Origin: Halobellus clavatus
GTDB taxonomy: Archaea > Halobacteriota > Halobacteria > Halobacteriales > Haloferacaceae
NCBI RefSeq assembly: GCF_900107195.1
Contig: NZ_FNPB01000002.1
Location: 352,103 to 416,102, forward strand
Direction: 5' to 3'
Length of the DNA: 64,000 nt
In this document: in pieces, positions 42,929 through 52,330 of the stretch
Position numbering within the stretch: the stretch's first letter is position 1
How the letters are laid out: every line of letters starts with the position of its first letter
The notes under the pieces: generated by a model
Told to the model about the DNA's origin: nothing
The model's database searches: none
What the model saw: the letters and a program-made list of their open reading frames with translations, nothing else
Position numbers and translations under genes: made by a program

Positions 42929-44749
42929 ATGCAAGCGAATCCTCGAACGACGGGCGTGCTCGTCGCCGTCTCCGACGCGGGGAACCGGCGCGTCCTCGTG
43001 AACTGGGTCCGGAAGACGTCCGCGTATCACCTCGTGGACCGTCGCGCCGCCGACGTCGACGACGGCCGGCCCCTGCCGGCGTTCGACGTGTGTCTCGCTG
43101 ACGGTCCCGGACTGTTGGGGATAGAGGCGGAACTCCGATCGGCAGTCACGAGCGACGGCTCGTTTCTGCCCTGTCTGCTCGTCGAGAGCCGGACGGGCGC
43201 TTACGAGCGGCTCCACGAGGACGCCCGTGCGCTCGTCGACGACATCGTCACGACCCCGGTCGACCCGGAGCGACTCCGGTTTCGGATCGATACGCTCTCG
43301 CGGCGCCGGCAACTCTCCGTGGAACTCCGACAGGCCGAACGCCGGTACCGCCGGCTCTTCGAGGTGGCGCCGAGCGCGAAACTCCTGATCGAAGGCGGCG
43401 TGATCGCCGCGTTGAACCCCGCTGCGGAGGCGCTCCTCGGAGCCGACGCCGAGGAGGCCCGGGGCCGCGAACTCGCCTCATTCGTCGCCGATCCGGACCG
43501 AGAGACCGTCGAGCGGATGCTCGCAGACGCGGCTGCGGAAATCGACGCGGACGGGCCGCAGTTCTGGACGGTGGAGTTCGAGACCCCGGAGGCTGCGGCC
43601 ATCTGCGAGTGCGCGGCCGTACAGACCGGCGAGGGTGAAGAACGCCTCGTCGTCGCACAGGACGTGACCGAACGGATCGATCGCGAAGAGCGCCTCGAAC
43701 TCTATCGGCGTGCGATGGACGAGGCGTCCGCCGGCATCACGATCACCGACCCGAGCCTTCCGGACAATCCGCTGATCTACGTCAACGATCAGTTCACCGA
43801 GATCACCGGCTACGACCCCGAAGAAGTGATCGGTCGGAACTGCCGGTTACTCCAGGGCGAGGGGACCGACGACGCGACCGTCCGTCAGATCCGCCGGGCG
43901 GTCGACGCCGAACGCCCGATCTCTGTGACCATCCTGAACTACCGGAAAGACGGCGAGCCGTTCCACAACGCTCTCGAAGTGATGCCCGTCCGGAACGCGG
44001 CGGGCGAGGTGACGAACTACCTCGGATTCCAGCGAGACGTCACCGAGTCCGTCAGACAGCAACAGCGCCTGTCCGTGCTCGATCGGGTCCTCCGACACAA
44101 CGTCCGAAACCGGATGAACGTCGTCCTCGGCTACGCGTCGCAACTCACCGAGCACGACGACGAATCGGTCCGTCACATCGCCGAGCGGATCTCCTGCGCC
44201 GGCGAGGACCTTCTCCAGCAGAGCGAGACCGCCCGAAACTTCCGACAGCTCGTCGATTCGACGTCGCAGGCGCTGGGAAGCCGTGACCTCGTCGACGTCG
44301 CGAGCGAGGCCATCGATGAGATTGCCGGCGCGTACGACGACGTCGATATCCAGACCGCGTTCCCCGCCTCCGCGCCCGTCCGCGCGGACGAAAGCGTCAA
44401 ACTCGGAGTCATCGAACTCGTCGAGAACGCGGCTGAGCACGGCGCGCCACCGGTATCGGTCCGCATCTCCACCGACGGCGATTGGACGTCGCTCTCGGTC
44501 TCCGACGAGGGATCGGGAATCCCGGCCGAAGAGCGCAACGTGTTCCGCGCGGACGAAGAACGCCCCACGGAACACAGCGGCGGCGTGGGCCTGTGGCTCG
44601 TCCGCTGGACGACCGAACGCGTCGGCGGGCGGGTCACGTACGACGACGGCCGGCCCGCGACCGTCACGCTGGAGTTCCGCCCGGCGGACGCCGACGATAG
44701 CGCGGTCGGATTCGGCTTCGACACCCCGTCTGGGTCCGAAACGGGCTGA
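42929..44749 (+). CDS. LOV-type PAS sensor histidine kinase
   Basis: The 606-residue soluble protein starts with a receiver-like (possibly degenerate) domain (about 8-130), then a PAS domain (about 140-255) and a second PAS (about 265-375) with the LOV signature GRNCRLLQGEGTDDA. Cys305 is at the position of the flavin-adduct-forming Cys of blue-light receptors. The histidine kinase core follows, with H-box LRHNVRNRMN (His390) and ATP motifs ELVENAAEHG, VSDEGSGIP and GGVGLWLV. A blue-light or redox sensing role is therefore likely. Upstream is a long leader with a small ORF. Confidence 0.9.
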   Translation: MQANPRTTGVLVAVSDAGNRRVLVNWVRKTSAYHLVDRRAADVDDGRPLPAFDVCLADGPGLLGIEAELRSAVTSDGSFLPCLLVESRTGAYERLHEDARALVDDIVTTPVDPERLRFRIDTLSRRRQLSVELRQAERRYRRLFEVAPSAKLLIEGGVIAALNPAAEALLGADAEEARGRELASFVADPDRETVERMLADAAAEIDADGPQFWTVEFETPEAAAICECAAVQTGEGEERLVVAQDVTERIDREERLELYRRAMDEASAGITITDPSLPDNPLIYVNDQFTEITGYDPEEVIGRNCRLLQGEGTDDATVRQIRRAVDAERPISVTILNYRKDGEPFHNALEVMPVRNAAGEVTNYLGFQRDVTESVRQQQRLSVLDRVLRHNVRNRMNVVLGYASQLTEHDDESVRHIAERISCAGEDLLQQSETARNFRQLVDSTSQALGSRDLVDVASEAIDEIAGAYDDVDIQTAFPASAPVRADESVKLGVIELVENAAEHGAPPVSVRISTDGDWTSLSVSDEGSGIPAEERNVFRADEERPTEHSGGVGLWLVRWTTERVGGRVTYDDGRPATVTLEFRPADADDSAVGFGFDTPSGSETG

Positions 44750-44785
44750 ACCCGGACGAACTCCGAGACCGCTCGGCCCCCCTTC

Positions 44786-45868
44786 TCACAGCCCCAGGAC
44801 TTTTCGCAGGTGGTCCCGCGAGAAGAACGAACTGGGCCGGTCCATATGGACGCCGATCTCGCCGGAGAGCGCGCGGAGGCCGACCCGCTGGACCGGTTCT
44901 GGGAGGGAGTACGCCCGCCGGAGCCAGTGGCCGAGGGCGATCTCTCGCGACAGCGCCGACCGCCACGCCGACTCGTAGTCGCGCAGCGTCGCCGGGTCCC
45001 CCGGATCGATCGTCTCGGCCGCCCTGTCGGCGGCGGTCATTCCGTAGAGGATCCCGCCGCCGGTGAACGGCTTCGTCTGTGCGGCGGCGTCGCCGATCAG
45101 GAAGACGCGCCGCCCGTGGACGCGCTCGGGTGGTCCAATCGGGATCGCGCCGGAGCAGAAGTGCTCGGTCTCGACGTCGTAGTCGTCGGTCAACTGCTCG
45201 AACAACTCGTTGACCGACCGCCCGGGCGGGGCGGCGAGGCCGTACTCGACGCCGGCGTCACCGCGGGGGATCCGCCAGGCGAAGAACCGCGGTGCGGTCA
45301 GGTGCACGTCGACGAAGTCGCTATCGTCGGGAGCCGAATCGAACGCGAGCACGCCGTGGAGGAGTTCCTCGGGCTCCGGCAGCCCGCACTGTCGCCGGAC
45401 TCGGGAGGTGGGACCATCGCAGCCGGCGACCATCCGGGCGCGAACGGTCTCTGTCTCGCCGTCGTGAGAGACAGTCAGTGCGACCTCGTCGTGTCGTTCG
45501 TCGACGTCGACGACGGTGTGGTGTTCGCGAACGTCCGCACCGGCGTCGCGAGCGAGCCCCGCGAGCGTCCGGTCTAACTCGACGCGGTCGATCACGTTCG
45601 AGATCTCCTCGCGCTTGTAGAAGGGATACGCCGCGGAGTCGGGGCCGCCGATGTGGAAGCGCGCACCGCACACGCGGTTCTGGAAGAGGTCGGCTTTCGC
45701 CGTCTCGGGGACGTACTCCCAGATGTCTGTGCTGACGTGTCCCGAACACGCGAGCGGCGTTCCGACGGTCCCCTGCTCGAAGGCGACGACGTCGTATCCG
45801 GACTCGGCCGCGCGCCGGGCGAAGCGCGCACCCGCGGGACCGACGCCGACGACCGCGAAGTCGTACAT
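44786..45868 (-). CDS. Geranylgeranyl reductase-family FAD protein
   Basis: The 360-residue flavoprotein has an N-terminal FAD Rossmann motif VGVGPAGARFARRAAESG and the GDAAAQTKPFTGGGILYGM motif of the geranylgeranyl reductase family. In archaea such enzymes saturate isoprenoid chains of membrane lipids or menaquinones. It is shorter than the main archaeal lipid reductase (about 400-460 residues), so a specialised substrate is possible. Downstream of the BNR-repeat gene on the same strand with a gap of about 70 bp. Confidence 0.88.
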   Translation of the reverse strand: MYDFAVVGVGPAGARFARRAAESGYDVVAFEQGTVGTPLACSGHVSTDIWEYVPETAKADLFQNRVCGARFHIGGPDSAAYPFYKREEISNVIDRVELDRTLAGLARDAGADVREHHTVVDVDERHDEVALTVSHDGETETVRARMVAGCDGPTSRVRRQCGLPEPEELLHGVLAFDSAPDDSDFVDVHLTAPRFFAWRIPRGDAGVEYGLAAPPGRSVNELFEQLTDDYDVETEHFCSGAIPIGPPERVHGRRVFLIGDAAAQTKPFTGGGILYGMTAADRAAETIDPGDPATLRDYESAWRSALSREIALGHWLRRAYSLPEPVQRVGLRALSGEIGVHMDRPSSFFSRDHLRKVLGL

Positions 45869-45938
45869 TATCGCGTCTTATCGGTCCCGCGGGCAAATAC
45901 TTTCTTCGTCGGCCGTCCTCGGGCGCGGTGTCCCCCTG

Positions 45939-46964
45939 TCAGACGACCGCGAGCCCGCGGCTCGTCCGGTCCCGGAACGAGTCCGGCCACGCCACGTCGA
46001 CGCGGGTGAACGAGTCGCCGCCGTCGGTAGTCCGGAACAGCCCCCGGTCGGTGAGCGCGAACAGTTCCCCGGGTTCGGTGCCGCCGGCGAGTGTCGCCCG
46101 GAGCACGCCCTCGCCAGTCGGGACGTCGACGTCGTCGAGGCGGGCCCACGCCGACGCGTCGCTCCCCGTGTCGGTCCGACGGTACAGATACGACGCGGCA
46201 GACGCCGACGTGTGAGCTCGGCGCGCGCTCGCCGCCGCAGAGAGCAGGACGCGGTCCGGGTCGCCGGGATCGATCGCGACGCTCCAGCAGTAGCGGTGGC
46301 GCAGCCCATCCTGTGGAAATGCCCACGTCTCGCCGGCGTCGTGACTCTCGGCGTATCCGTCGCCCGCGGCCGCCCGAACTGTGTCGGGTACCTCAGGGTG
46401 AATCGCCATCTCGTGGGTGTCTCGACGGGTCGACGGCGACCGCTCCTCCCAGGTGTCGCCGCCGTCGTGGGTCTGGAGCAGCGCGCCGGCCTCGACGGCG
46501 ACGTAGAGGTGGTCTCGGTCCGCGGGATCGACCTCGATCCAGCGCACGTGGTGGGTGTCCGGCCGAGGGGGAAACGACCACGCTGACGCCGACGGGAGAT
46601 CAGTCAGCCCCGGCAACTCGGTCCAGGTGTCACCGCCGTCGTCGGATCGGAAGACGGCGCTCGGTTCCGTCCCGACGTAGATCACGTCCGGGTCGTGCGG
46701 CGAGACGGTCGCGCTCGTCACTGACGCCGGGAGCGTCGCCTCCCCGACGCGCTCCCAGGTCTCACCGCCGTCCGTCGATCGGTGTAGTCCCGCGTCGAAC
46801 GTTCCGCAGAACGCTCGCTCGCGGGCGTCGCGCGCGGCGTCGAGACACTCGATACTGTACTCCGTCAGCGACGGCGTGCCCGCCGGCCGGAGGCCGGTGT
46901 CCGGCACCGCGACGTTATGCACGACGAGCACGCCGGCGCGGGACGCGGCGTAACAGGTGGCCAT
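45939..46964 (-). CDS. BNR/sialidase-like beta-propeller protein
   Basis: With ATG 46964 (MATCYAASRAG) the product has 341 residues. Asp-box-like repeats occur every 40-60 residues: STDGGETWERV, SDDGGDTWTEL, THDGGDTWEER, SHDAGETWAF and TTDGGDSFTRV, typical of BNR propellers. No signal peptide is visible, so it should be cytoplasmic. It resembles the photosystem II stability factor-like propellers (Ycf48-like) more than a sialidase; catalytic residues are not evident. Function unknown. A pseudoknot element lies 70-190 bp upstream. Confidence 0.8.
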   Translation of the reverse strand: MATCYAASRAGVLVVHNVAVPDTGLRPAGTPSLTEYSIECLDAARDARERAFCGTFDAGLHRSTDGGETWERVGEATLPASVTSATVSPHDPDVIYVGTEPSAVFRSDDGGDTWTELPGLTDLPSASAWSFPPRPDTHHVRWIEVDPADRDHLYVAVEAGALLQTHDGGDTWEERSPSTRRDTHEMAIHPEVPDTVRAAAGDGYAESHDAGETWAFPQDGLRHRYCWSVAIDPGDPDRVLLSAAASARRAHTSASAASYLYRRTDTGSDASAWARLDDVDVPTGEGVLRATLAGGTEPGELFALTDRGLFRTTDGGDSFTRVDVAWPDSFRDRTSRGLAVV

Positions 46965-47047
46965 ATCCCCCGTACGCGCTTCGCTCACTTGGCCGTGCGG
47001 GGCCGGCCATCGAATGCCCCGGCAGGCCCGGCTCTGGTGGCGAACTG

Positions 47048-47153
47048 TCGGCACCTCTTCGCCGCTCCCCGCGCCGACGTACCGAGCGACCGCTGTCCGG
47101 CGCGGGACGACTGCTACGTCACGGGGGTTCTGGCCCCGGCTTCGGATATAAAA
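47048..47153 (-). ncRNA. Pseudoknot element copy 2 (candidate structured RNA)
   Basis: Segments TCGGCAC (47048-47054), CCCGCGCCG (47068-47076), GTACCGA (47079-47085) and CGGCGCGGG (47098-47106) interleave as in copy 1. The second stem is perfect (9 bp); the first has one mismatch in 7. The shared loop CCGCTGTC and GGTTCTGGCC block are present, and GATATAAAA (47145-47153) is the TATA-like box. It lies between the uvrA stop and the BNR gene, both on the minus strand. Confidence 0.55.
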
Positions 47154-47164
47154 CCGCGGCCCGT

Positions 47165-50113
47165 TCAGTCGTCGTCTGCGGGCTTGGCTGGCGTGCGTCG
47201 GTCCGAGCGCGGCCCCTCGGCGTCGACGTCGGGGAGCAGATCTCGGAGGTAACGGCCGGTGTGAGACGCGTCCACGCTGGCGACTTCCTCGGGCGTGCCG
47301 TTCGCGACGATCTCACCGCCGCCCTCGCCGCCCTCGGGGCCGAGATCGACGATGTTGTCCGCGTTCTTCACCAGATCGAGTTCGTGTTCGACCACGACGA
47401 CGGTGTTGCCGTTGTCGGTGAGCCGCTGGAGCACCTCGATCAGTTTTCGCTCGTCCGCCTTGTGGAGGCCGGTCGTCGGCTCGTCCAGTAGATAGAGTGT
47501 GTCACCGGTCTGCTTCTTCCCGAGTTCCTCGGCGAGTTTGACGCGCTGGGCCTCCCCGCCCGAGAGCGTCGTCGACGGCTGGCCGAGCGTCATGTAGCCG
47601 AGCCCGACGTCTTCGAGTAACTGGAGTCGCCGCCGGAGTTGCGAGTTGGCCTCGAAGAACGACAGTGCCTCCGAGACCTCCATATCGAGCACGTCGGCGA
47701 TCGTCTTGCCCTTGTACTCGACGTCGAGCGTCTCGTCGTTGTAGCGAGCCCCGTCGCACTCCTCACAGGGGACGTAGACGTCCGAGAGGAAGTTCATCTC
47801 GATCTTCACGGTTCCCTGCCCGCCGCAGGCCTCACACCGCCCGCCCTTGACGTTGAACGAGAACCGTCCCTTCTCGTAGCCGCGCTGTTTCGCGAGTTTC
47901 GTCTCCGCGAAGAGCTCGCGGATGTAATCGAAGACGTCGGTGTACGTCGCGGGGTTCGAGCGCGGAGTCCGCCCGATCGGCGACTGATCGATCAGCCGCA
48001 CGGTCTCGATCTCGTCGATCCCCTCGATCGCGTCGTGATCGCCGGGGTCGACCGAGGTGTTGTCGTTCATCTCCCGCGCCAGCCCCTTGTAGAGGATCTC
48101 GTGCATCAGCGTCGACTTCCCCGACCCGGAGACGCCCGTGATGGCCGTGAACTGCCCGATCGGGATCTCGACGTCGAGGTCGTTGAGGTTGTGCTGGCGT
48201 GCGCCGCGGATCCGGAGGGCGGTGTCGCTGTCGCGGCGCTCGTCGGGGACCGGGATCGTCCGCCGGCCCGCCAGATAATCGCCCGTGACCGACTCCTCAG
48301 CGTCGCAGACGTCCTCGAAGTCGCCCTGGACGACGATCTCGCCGCCGCGCTTGCCCGGACCGGGACCCATATCGATGATGTTGTCCGCGCGTCGCATCGT
48401 CTCCTCGTCGTGTTCGACGACCAGCAGGGTGTTCCCGAGATCGCGGAGCCCTTCGAGGGTGTCGAGCAGGCGGTCGTTGTCGCGCTGGTGGAGGCCGATC
48501 GACGGTTCGTCGAGGACGTACAGCACCCCGACGAGTCCGGAGCCGACCTGGGTGGCCAGCCGAATCCGCTGGCTCTCCCCGCCGGAGAGCGTCGCGGCCT
48601 CGCGATCGAGCGTGAGGTATTCGAGCCCGACCTCCTCCATGAAGCCGAGCCGCGCGCGGATCTCTTTGAGGATCTCCTCGGCGATCGTCCGGTCCCGCTC
48701 GGAGAGCTCCGACTCGAGGCCCTCGAAGTGCGCCAGCGCGTCGCCGATGCTCATCTGATTGACCTCGGTGATCGAGGTGCCCGCCACGAGGACGTGCCGG
48801 GACTGTTCCTTCAGGCGCGTCCCCTCACAGGCCGGACAGGTCGTGACGGCCATGTAGTCCTCGATGTGCTCGCGCGTCGAATCCGAGTCGGTCTCGACGT
48901 GACGGCGTTCGAGGTTCGGGATGACGCCCTCGAAGCGCTTGGTCTTCCGCCGCGTTCCGTTTCTGGTCTGCCGCTCGAAGACGACCTCGTCGTGGGTGCC
49001 GTAGAGGAACTGCTGCTGTACGCCCTCGTCGAGTTCCTCGAACGGCGTCTCGACGCTCACGCCGAAGTGCTCGGCCACGGCGTCCAGACGGGTTCGGTAG
49101 TACGAGCGGTTGTACGACCACGCCTCGAAGACGTGCTTGATCGGCTTCGAGGGGTCGCGGACGACGAGAGACTCGTCGACCTCTTTGGTCTGGCCCAGCC
49201 CTTCACACTCCGGACAGGCGCCGTGGGGACTGTTGAACGAGAACGACCGCGTCTCGATCTCGGAGAACTGGAAGTCCGAGTTCGGGTTCCCCAGTTCCTC
49301 GGAGAACTCGACGACGAGTCGATCGTCGCCCTCGCCCCCGAGTGCGCCCGTCGAGCGGGAGTTCGACGCGAACGGGACGTCTTCGGGCGGATCGGGGACG
49401 ATCACCTTCAGCACCCCCTCGGCCTCCTCCAGTGCGGTCTCGACGGAGTCGGCGAGTCGGGAGCGATCCGCGGCCCGGATCTTCACCCGGTCGACGATCA
49501 CGTCGATCGTGTGGTCGTAGTTCTTGTCCAGATCCGGCGTGTCGAGCGTGAGATCGTACTCCTCGCCGTCGACCTCGACGCGCGAGTACCCCTCACTCAC
49601 GAGGTCTTCGAAGAGGTCCTCGAACGCGCCCTTCTGGTCGCGAGCGACCGGCGCGGCGATCTTCGCGCGCGTTCCCTCGGGAAGTTCGAGGAGTTGATTC
49701 ACCATCTCTCCGGCCGACTGTTCGCCGACTTTCTCGCCCGTCACGGGATCGTACTGCGTCCCGACGCGGGCGTACAGCAGTCGGAGGTAGTCGTGGAGTT
49801 CGGTGACGGTCCCGACCGTCGACCGGGGGTTGTTGGCGGCGTTCTTCTGATCGATCGAGATCGCCGGCGAGAGCCCCTCGACGGCCTCGACCTGTGGCTT
49901 GTCCATCTGCCCGAGGAAGTTGCGGGCGTACGCCGACAGCGATTCGATGTACCGCCGCTGCCCCTCGGCATAGATCGTCTCGAAGGCGAGCGACGATTTC
50001 CCCGACCCCGAGAGCCCGGTGACGACGGTGAACGTCTCGCGCGGAACCCGGACGTCGAGGTCCTCGAGGTTGTGCTCTTCGGCACCTCGGACCTCGATAA
50101 AGTCCTTGCTCAT
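47165..50113 (-). CDS. uvrA: Excinuclease ABC subunit A
   Basis: The 982-residue protein has two ABC modules: Walker [11 protein letters not shown] (near 35) and [10 protein letters not shown] (near 660), signatures [14 protein letters not shown] and [14 protein letters not shown], and zinc-finger regions ([18 protein letters not shown] and [10 protein letters not shown] with a second CEECDG). UvrA dimers find bulky DNA damage and load UvrB. Haloarchaea acquired UvrABC from bacteria and use it for repair of UV damage. uvrB and uvrC are not in the window. The gene follows the TBP/zinc-ribbon gene by 49 bp on the same strand. Confidence 0.97.
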   Translation of the reverse strand: MSKDFIEVRGAEEHNLEDLDVRVPRETFTVVTGLSGSGKSSLAFETIYAEGQRRYIESLSAYARNFLGQMDKPQVEAVEGLSPAISIDQKNAANNPRSTVGTVTELHDYLRLLYARVGTQYDPVTGEKVGEQSAGEMVNQLLELPEGTRAKIAAPVARDQKGAFEDLFEDLVSEGYSRVEVDGEEYDLTLDTPDLDKNYDHTIDVIVDRVKIRAADRSRLADSVETALEEAEGVLKVIVPDPPEDVPFASNSRSTGALGGEGDDRLVVEFSEELGNPNSDFQFSEIETRSFSFNSPHGACPECEGLGQTKEVDESLVVRDPSKPIKHVFEAWSYNRSYYRTRLDAVAEHFGVSVETPFEELDEGVQQQFLYGTHDEVVFERQTRNGTRRKTKRFEGVIPNLERRHVETDSDSTREHIEDYMAVTTCPACEGTRLKEQSRHVLVAGTSITEVNQMSIGDALAHFEGLESELSERDRTIAEEILKEIRARLGFMEEVGLEYLTLDREAATLSGGESQRIRLATQVGSGLVGVLYVLDEPSIGLHQRDNDRLLDTLEGLRDLGNTLLVVEHDEETMRRADNIIDMGPGPGKRGGEIVVQGDFEDVCDAEESVTGDYLAGRRTIPVPDERRDSDTALRIRGARQHNLNDLDVEIPIGQFTAITGVSGSGKSTLMHEILYKGLAREMNDNTSVDPGDHDAIEGIDEIETVRLIDQSPIGRTPRSNPATYTDVFDYIRELFAETKLAKQRGYEKGRFSFNVKGGRCEACGGQGTVKIEMNFLSDVYVPCEECDGARYNDETLDVEYKGKTIADVLDMEVSEALSFFEANSQLRRRLQLLEDVGLGYMTLGQPSTTLSGGEAQRVKLAEELGKKQTGDTLYLLDEPTTGLHKADERKLIEVLQRLTDNGNTVVVVEHELDLVKNADNIVDLGPEGGEGGGEIVANGTPEEVASVDASHTGRYLRDLLPDVDAEGPRSDRRTPAKPADDD

Positions 50114-50162
50114 CTACGATCGGCTACGGAGAGCGGAGAGGAAAGTTCGTCGGTTCCGGCGG

Positions 50163-50819
50163 TCAGTCGGCCGCCACGTTCGTGCCGCACTCGGGACAGA
50201 AGTTCTCCCCGCCGGAGAGTTCGAACCCGCAGGCGCGACACCGCGCCTGCAGTTCCTCGCCGCATTCGGGACAGAAGTTCTCCTCGCCCGTCAGCCCGTG
50301 CCCGCAGTTGTCGCATTCGATCTCGGTCCCGCCGTCGTTCGGGGCGCTCTCGTCAGCAGCGGTCGTCGCTGTGCTCCCGGTGGCGTCCTCCGCATCGGGT
50401 TCCGCTGAGCCGGTTCCGCCGATCTCGTACTCCGGCGGAACCGGGACCTCGGTCGGCGAGAGTGAGAACGTCGCGGCCGGGCCCGGGTCCGCGAGCAGCC
50501 CCAGTTCGACCAGACTCTCTGTGACTTCGTCGACGACGTCGTGTGCGCCCACGGACTCCTCGCAGGCGACGAAGACCGTCCCGTTGCCGAGAACTGCGGC
50601 TACGGCTTCCGCACCGTCTTCGGGGTGGTATACGAGCCCGGGGAAGCGCTCCGGTTCGTATGCGACCTCCTCCAAGCCGAGTCCGATGGCGGCCGCGTTG
50701 AGGTTGAGTTGTGATTCGAGATCGGCGTACGCCGTCGTTCCGACGTCCGCCTCGGTGACGGCGCCCAGTTCGTCGAGCCTGCGCAGAACGTCGCCCGCTG
50801 CGACGGTCGTCTCACTCAT
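50163..50819 (-). CDS. Single TBP-like repeat fused to two zinc ribbons
   Basis: The 218-residue protein has a domain at about 34-109 that looks like one repeat of TATA-binding protein: [19 protein letters not shown], then [13 protein letters not shown] (TBPs have FPGLVYR here), a [12 protein letters not shown] strand and a final helix. TBP normally has two such repeats. After a linker of about 50 residues come two zinc ribbons (CDNCGHG..CPECGEE and CRACGFE..CPECG). It could be a transcription-associated adaptor, or a TBP-fold protein with another ligand. The gene precedes uvrA by 49 bp, so it may share its transcript. Confidence 0.75.
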   Translation of the reverse strand: MSETTVAAGDVLRRLDELGAVTEADVGTTAYADLESQLNLNAAAIGLGLEEVAYEPERFPGLVYHPEDGAEAVAAVLGNGTVFVACEESVGAHDVVDEVTESLVELGLLADPGPAATFSLSPTEVPVPPEYEIGGTGSAEPDAEDATGSTATTAADESAPNDGGTEIECDNCGHGLTGEENFCPECGEELQARCRACGFELSGGENFCPECGTNVAAD

Positions 50820-50868
50820 ACCAGGAAATTCTACAGCGCCGATATAACACCAGGGGCGCGGATGCGAC

Positions 50869-51222
50869 TCAGTTCAGTTTCCGCCGCGCGACGCCGACGC
50901 CCGTCGGCGCGATGATGACCTGATCGTCGCCCTTCTGGGCGATGTCGCCGTCGACCTCTTCGGCGACCTGTCGGAGATCGTCCATGATGTGTTCCATCGT
51001 ACTGTCGCTCGTGGTGTGTCGGGTGATGTCCGCGATCACCAGATCGCCGTCGTAGACGGCGTCTTTGATGTCGACGACGTCCTGCTGGCCGCTGATCGTC
51101 GCGATCCGAACACTCATTCCGGCGTCGCCGCGGGAGGGCTCGACGCCGTCGACATCGAGGTCGAGGTACTCGTCTGTCGTGTTCTGTCCGCCCCCGCTGA
51201 TGATCTTGCTCATAATCCCCAT
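50869..51222 (-). CDS. sepF: SepF cell division protein
   Basis: The 117-residue protein begins MGIMSKIISGG and matches archaeal SepF: an amphipathic N-terminal membrane anchor, then IATISGQQDVVDIKDAVYDGDLVIADITRH (in parts), and a conserved C-terminal MEHIMDDLRQVA helix. SepF anchors FtsZ1/FtsZ2 rings at the membrane during division in haloarchaea. The start at ATG 51222 is chosen over 51213 because the extra MGI is part of the membrane-anchor motif. Confidence 0.9.
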   Translation of the reverse strand: MGIMSKIISGGGQNTTDEYLDLDVDGVEPSRGDAGMSVRIATISGQQDVVDIKDAVYDGDLVIADITRHTTSDSTMEHIMDDLRQVAEEVDGDIAQKGDDQVIIAPTGVGVARRKLN

Positions 51223-51343
51223 ACCAACCCCAAGCGGCAGTACCACGTTAGTTCTTACGTCAGACGCGCGTCTGACGCACGGATTCGTCGCATCTCTCCC
51301 GGATCGTCCCTCGGACCGTCGCTCTCCGGGCGTCGAACGCCGC

Positions 51344-51841
51344 TCAGACGGCGAACTCGAAGAGGTCGTCGCCGACGTGGTGGATGGAGTCGACGACCTT
51401 CCCCGCGTCGCCGGGCATCTCCTCGCCGTCGACCAGCGCACGGCCGATCGCCAGTACCTTTCCGTGCGTCTCCTCGGCGATCGTGACCAGATCTCCCTCG
51501 GCGACGTCGTCGTCGGCCTCGACGATCCCCGGTCGCATCACGTCCGCGCCGTCGCTGACGAACGAGATCGCTCCCGCGTCGACGGTGACCACGCCCGCGG
51601 AGGGACCGTGGCGGTTCGCACCCTGAACGGTCAAGAACGCCTCCGCGTCGGCATCGGGCCCGGCGTCGAACCTGACCACGTCGGGGTCGCCGTCGACGAG
51701 GACGACGTCGAACGGCTCGTCGCCGAGTTCGACCATCTCGTAGGTGTCACCGTCGAGTTCGACGCCCGTCCGCGATTCGATCTCCGTCTCCAGGTCGTCG
51801 ATCTCGTCGGCACGGAGGTGGTGTCTGGACTTGACCTGCAT
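51344..51841 (-). CDS. PUA-domain RNA-binding protein
   Basis: Start is ATG 51841 (MQVKSRHHLR), 165 residues. The C-terminal half has the PUA pattern: GPSAGVVTVDAGAISFVSDGADVMRPGI, then DLVTIAEETHGKVLAIG (in parts). The N-terminal domain resembles the archaeal MCT-1/Tma20-like group, which have a pre-PUA domain. These bind RNA, and the eukaryotic relatives act in translation re-initiation. The exact archaeal role is not known. Confidence 0.85.
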   Translation of the reverse strand: MQVKSRHHLRADEIDDLETEIESRTGVELDGDTYEMVELGDEPFDVVLVDGDPDVVRFDAGPDADAEAFLTVQGANRHGPSAGVVTVDAGAISFVSDGADVMRPGIVEADDDVAEGDLVTIAEETHGKVLAIGRALVDGEEMPGDAGKVVDSIHHVGDDLFEFAV

Positions 51842-51984
51842 ATCCGGTCGCACGGCGCGCCGGCCGATAAATGGCGCGACACGACCTGCCCCGAGACGGC
51901 GTCCGCCGGAGGGCTGACGCCCGTCCGACGCCGACGCTCGCTCGCGGAAAAAACGCTAAGTGAGGGTGGTGCGTGAGTGATAGT

Positions 51985-52329
51985 ATGTGGCGTTCCCGGA
52001 ACAACCGGGATGGAACGACGGTGGTCTGTATCGCCTGCGGGACGTCGCTCCCGCGCTCTGAGGCCCGCGAGTACGACAAACACGGCAACCGCTGGGAGCG
52101 ACACGGCAAGACGTTCGAACACCTCTGTAAGGAGTGCTATCGCGACCTCTGTCACCAGCCCCGCGCCGACCTCGAATCCCTCCTGATCGACCTCGAGCGT
52201 GAGGCCTCGTTCTCCGAGACGGACGCCGCCGACGAGGACGACGACTCGCGTGCGGCGTTCCTCGCGCGGTACTTCACGGCCGTCGAGGAACGGTCGAGCT
52301 CCGCCGAAGAACAGGGCCGAGAATCCTGA
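51985..52329 (+). CDS. Small zinc-finger protein (HVO-type, DUF7562-like)
   Basis: I use ATG 51985 (MWRSRNNRDG), 114 residues; an in-frame GTG lies 12 bp upstream. Cysteines in VVCIACG and HLCKECYRDLC could form a zinc finger of the treble-clef or ribbon sort. A helix with LESLLIDLERE follows, then an acidic C-terminus. I recall a DUF7562 label but cannot check it. Divergent from the PUA gene. Confidence 0.6.
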   Translation: MWRSRNNRDGTTVVCIACGTSLPRSEAREYDKHGNRWERHGKTFEHLCKECYRDLCHQPRADLESLLIDLEREASFSETDAADEDDDSRAAFLARYFTAVEERSSSAEEQGRES

Positions 52330-52330
52330 G

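Noticed and set aside
47639..50524. 961-codon open frame on the plus strand opposite uvrA
   Set aside because: It is the complement of a real, fully recognisable uvrA. Long antisense frames arise from strong third-position GC; its translation is Arg/Val/Asp-rich without any family.
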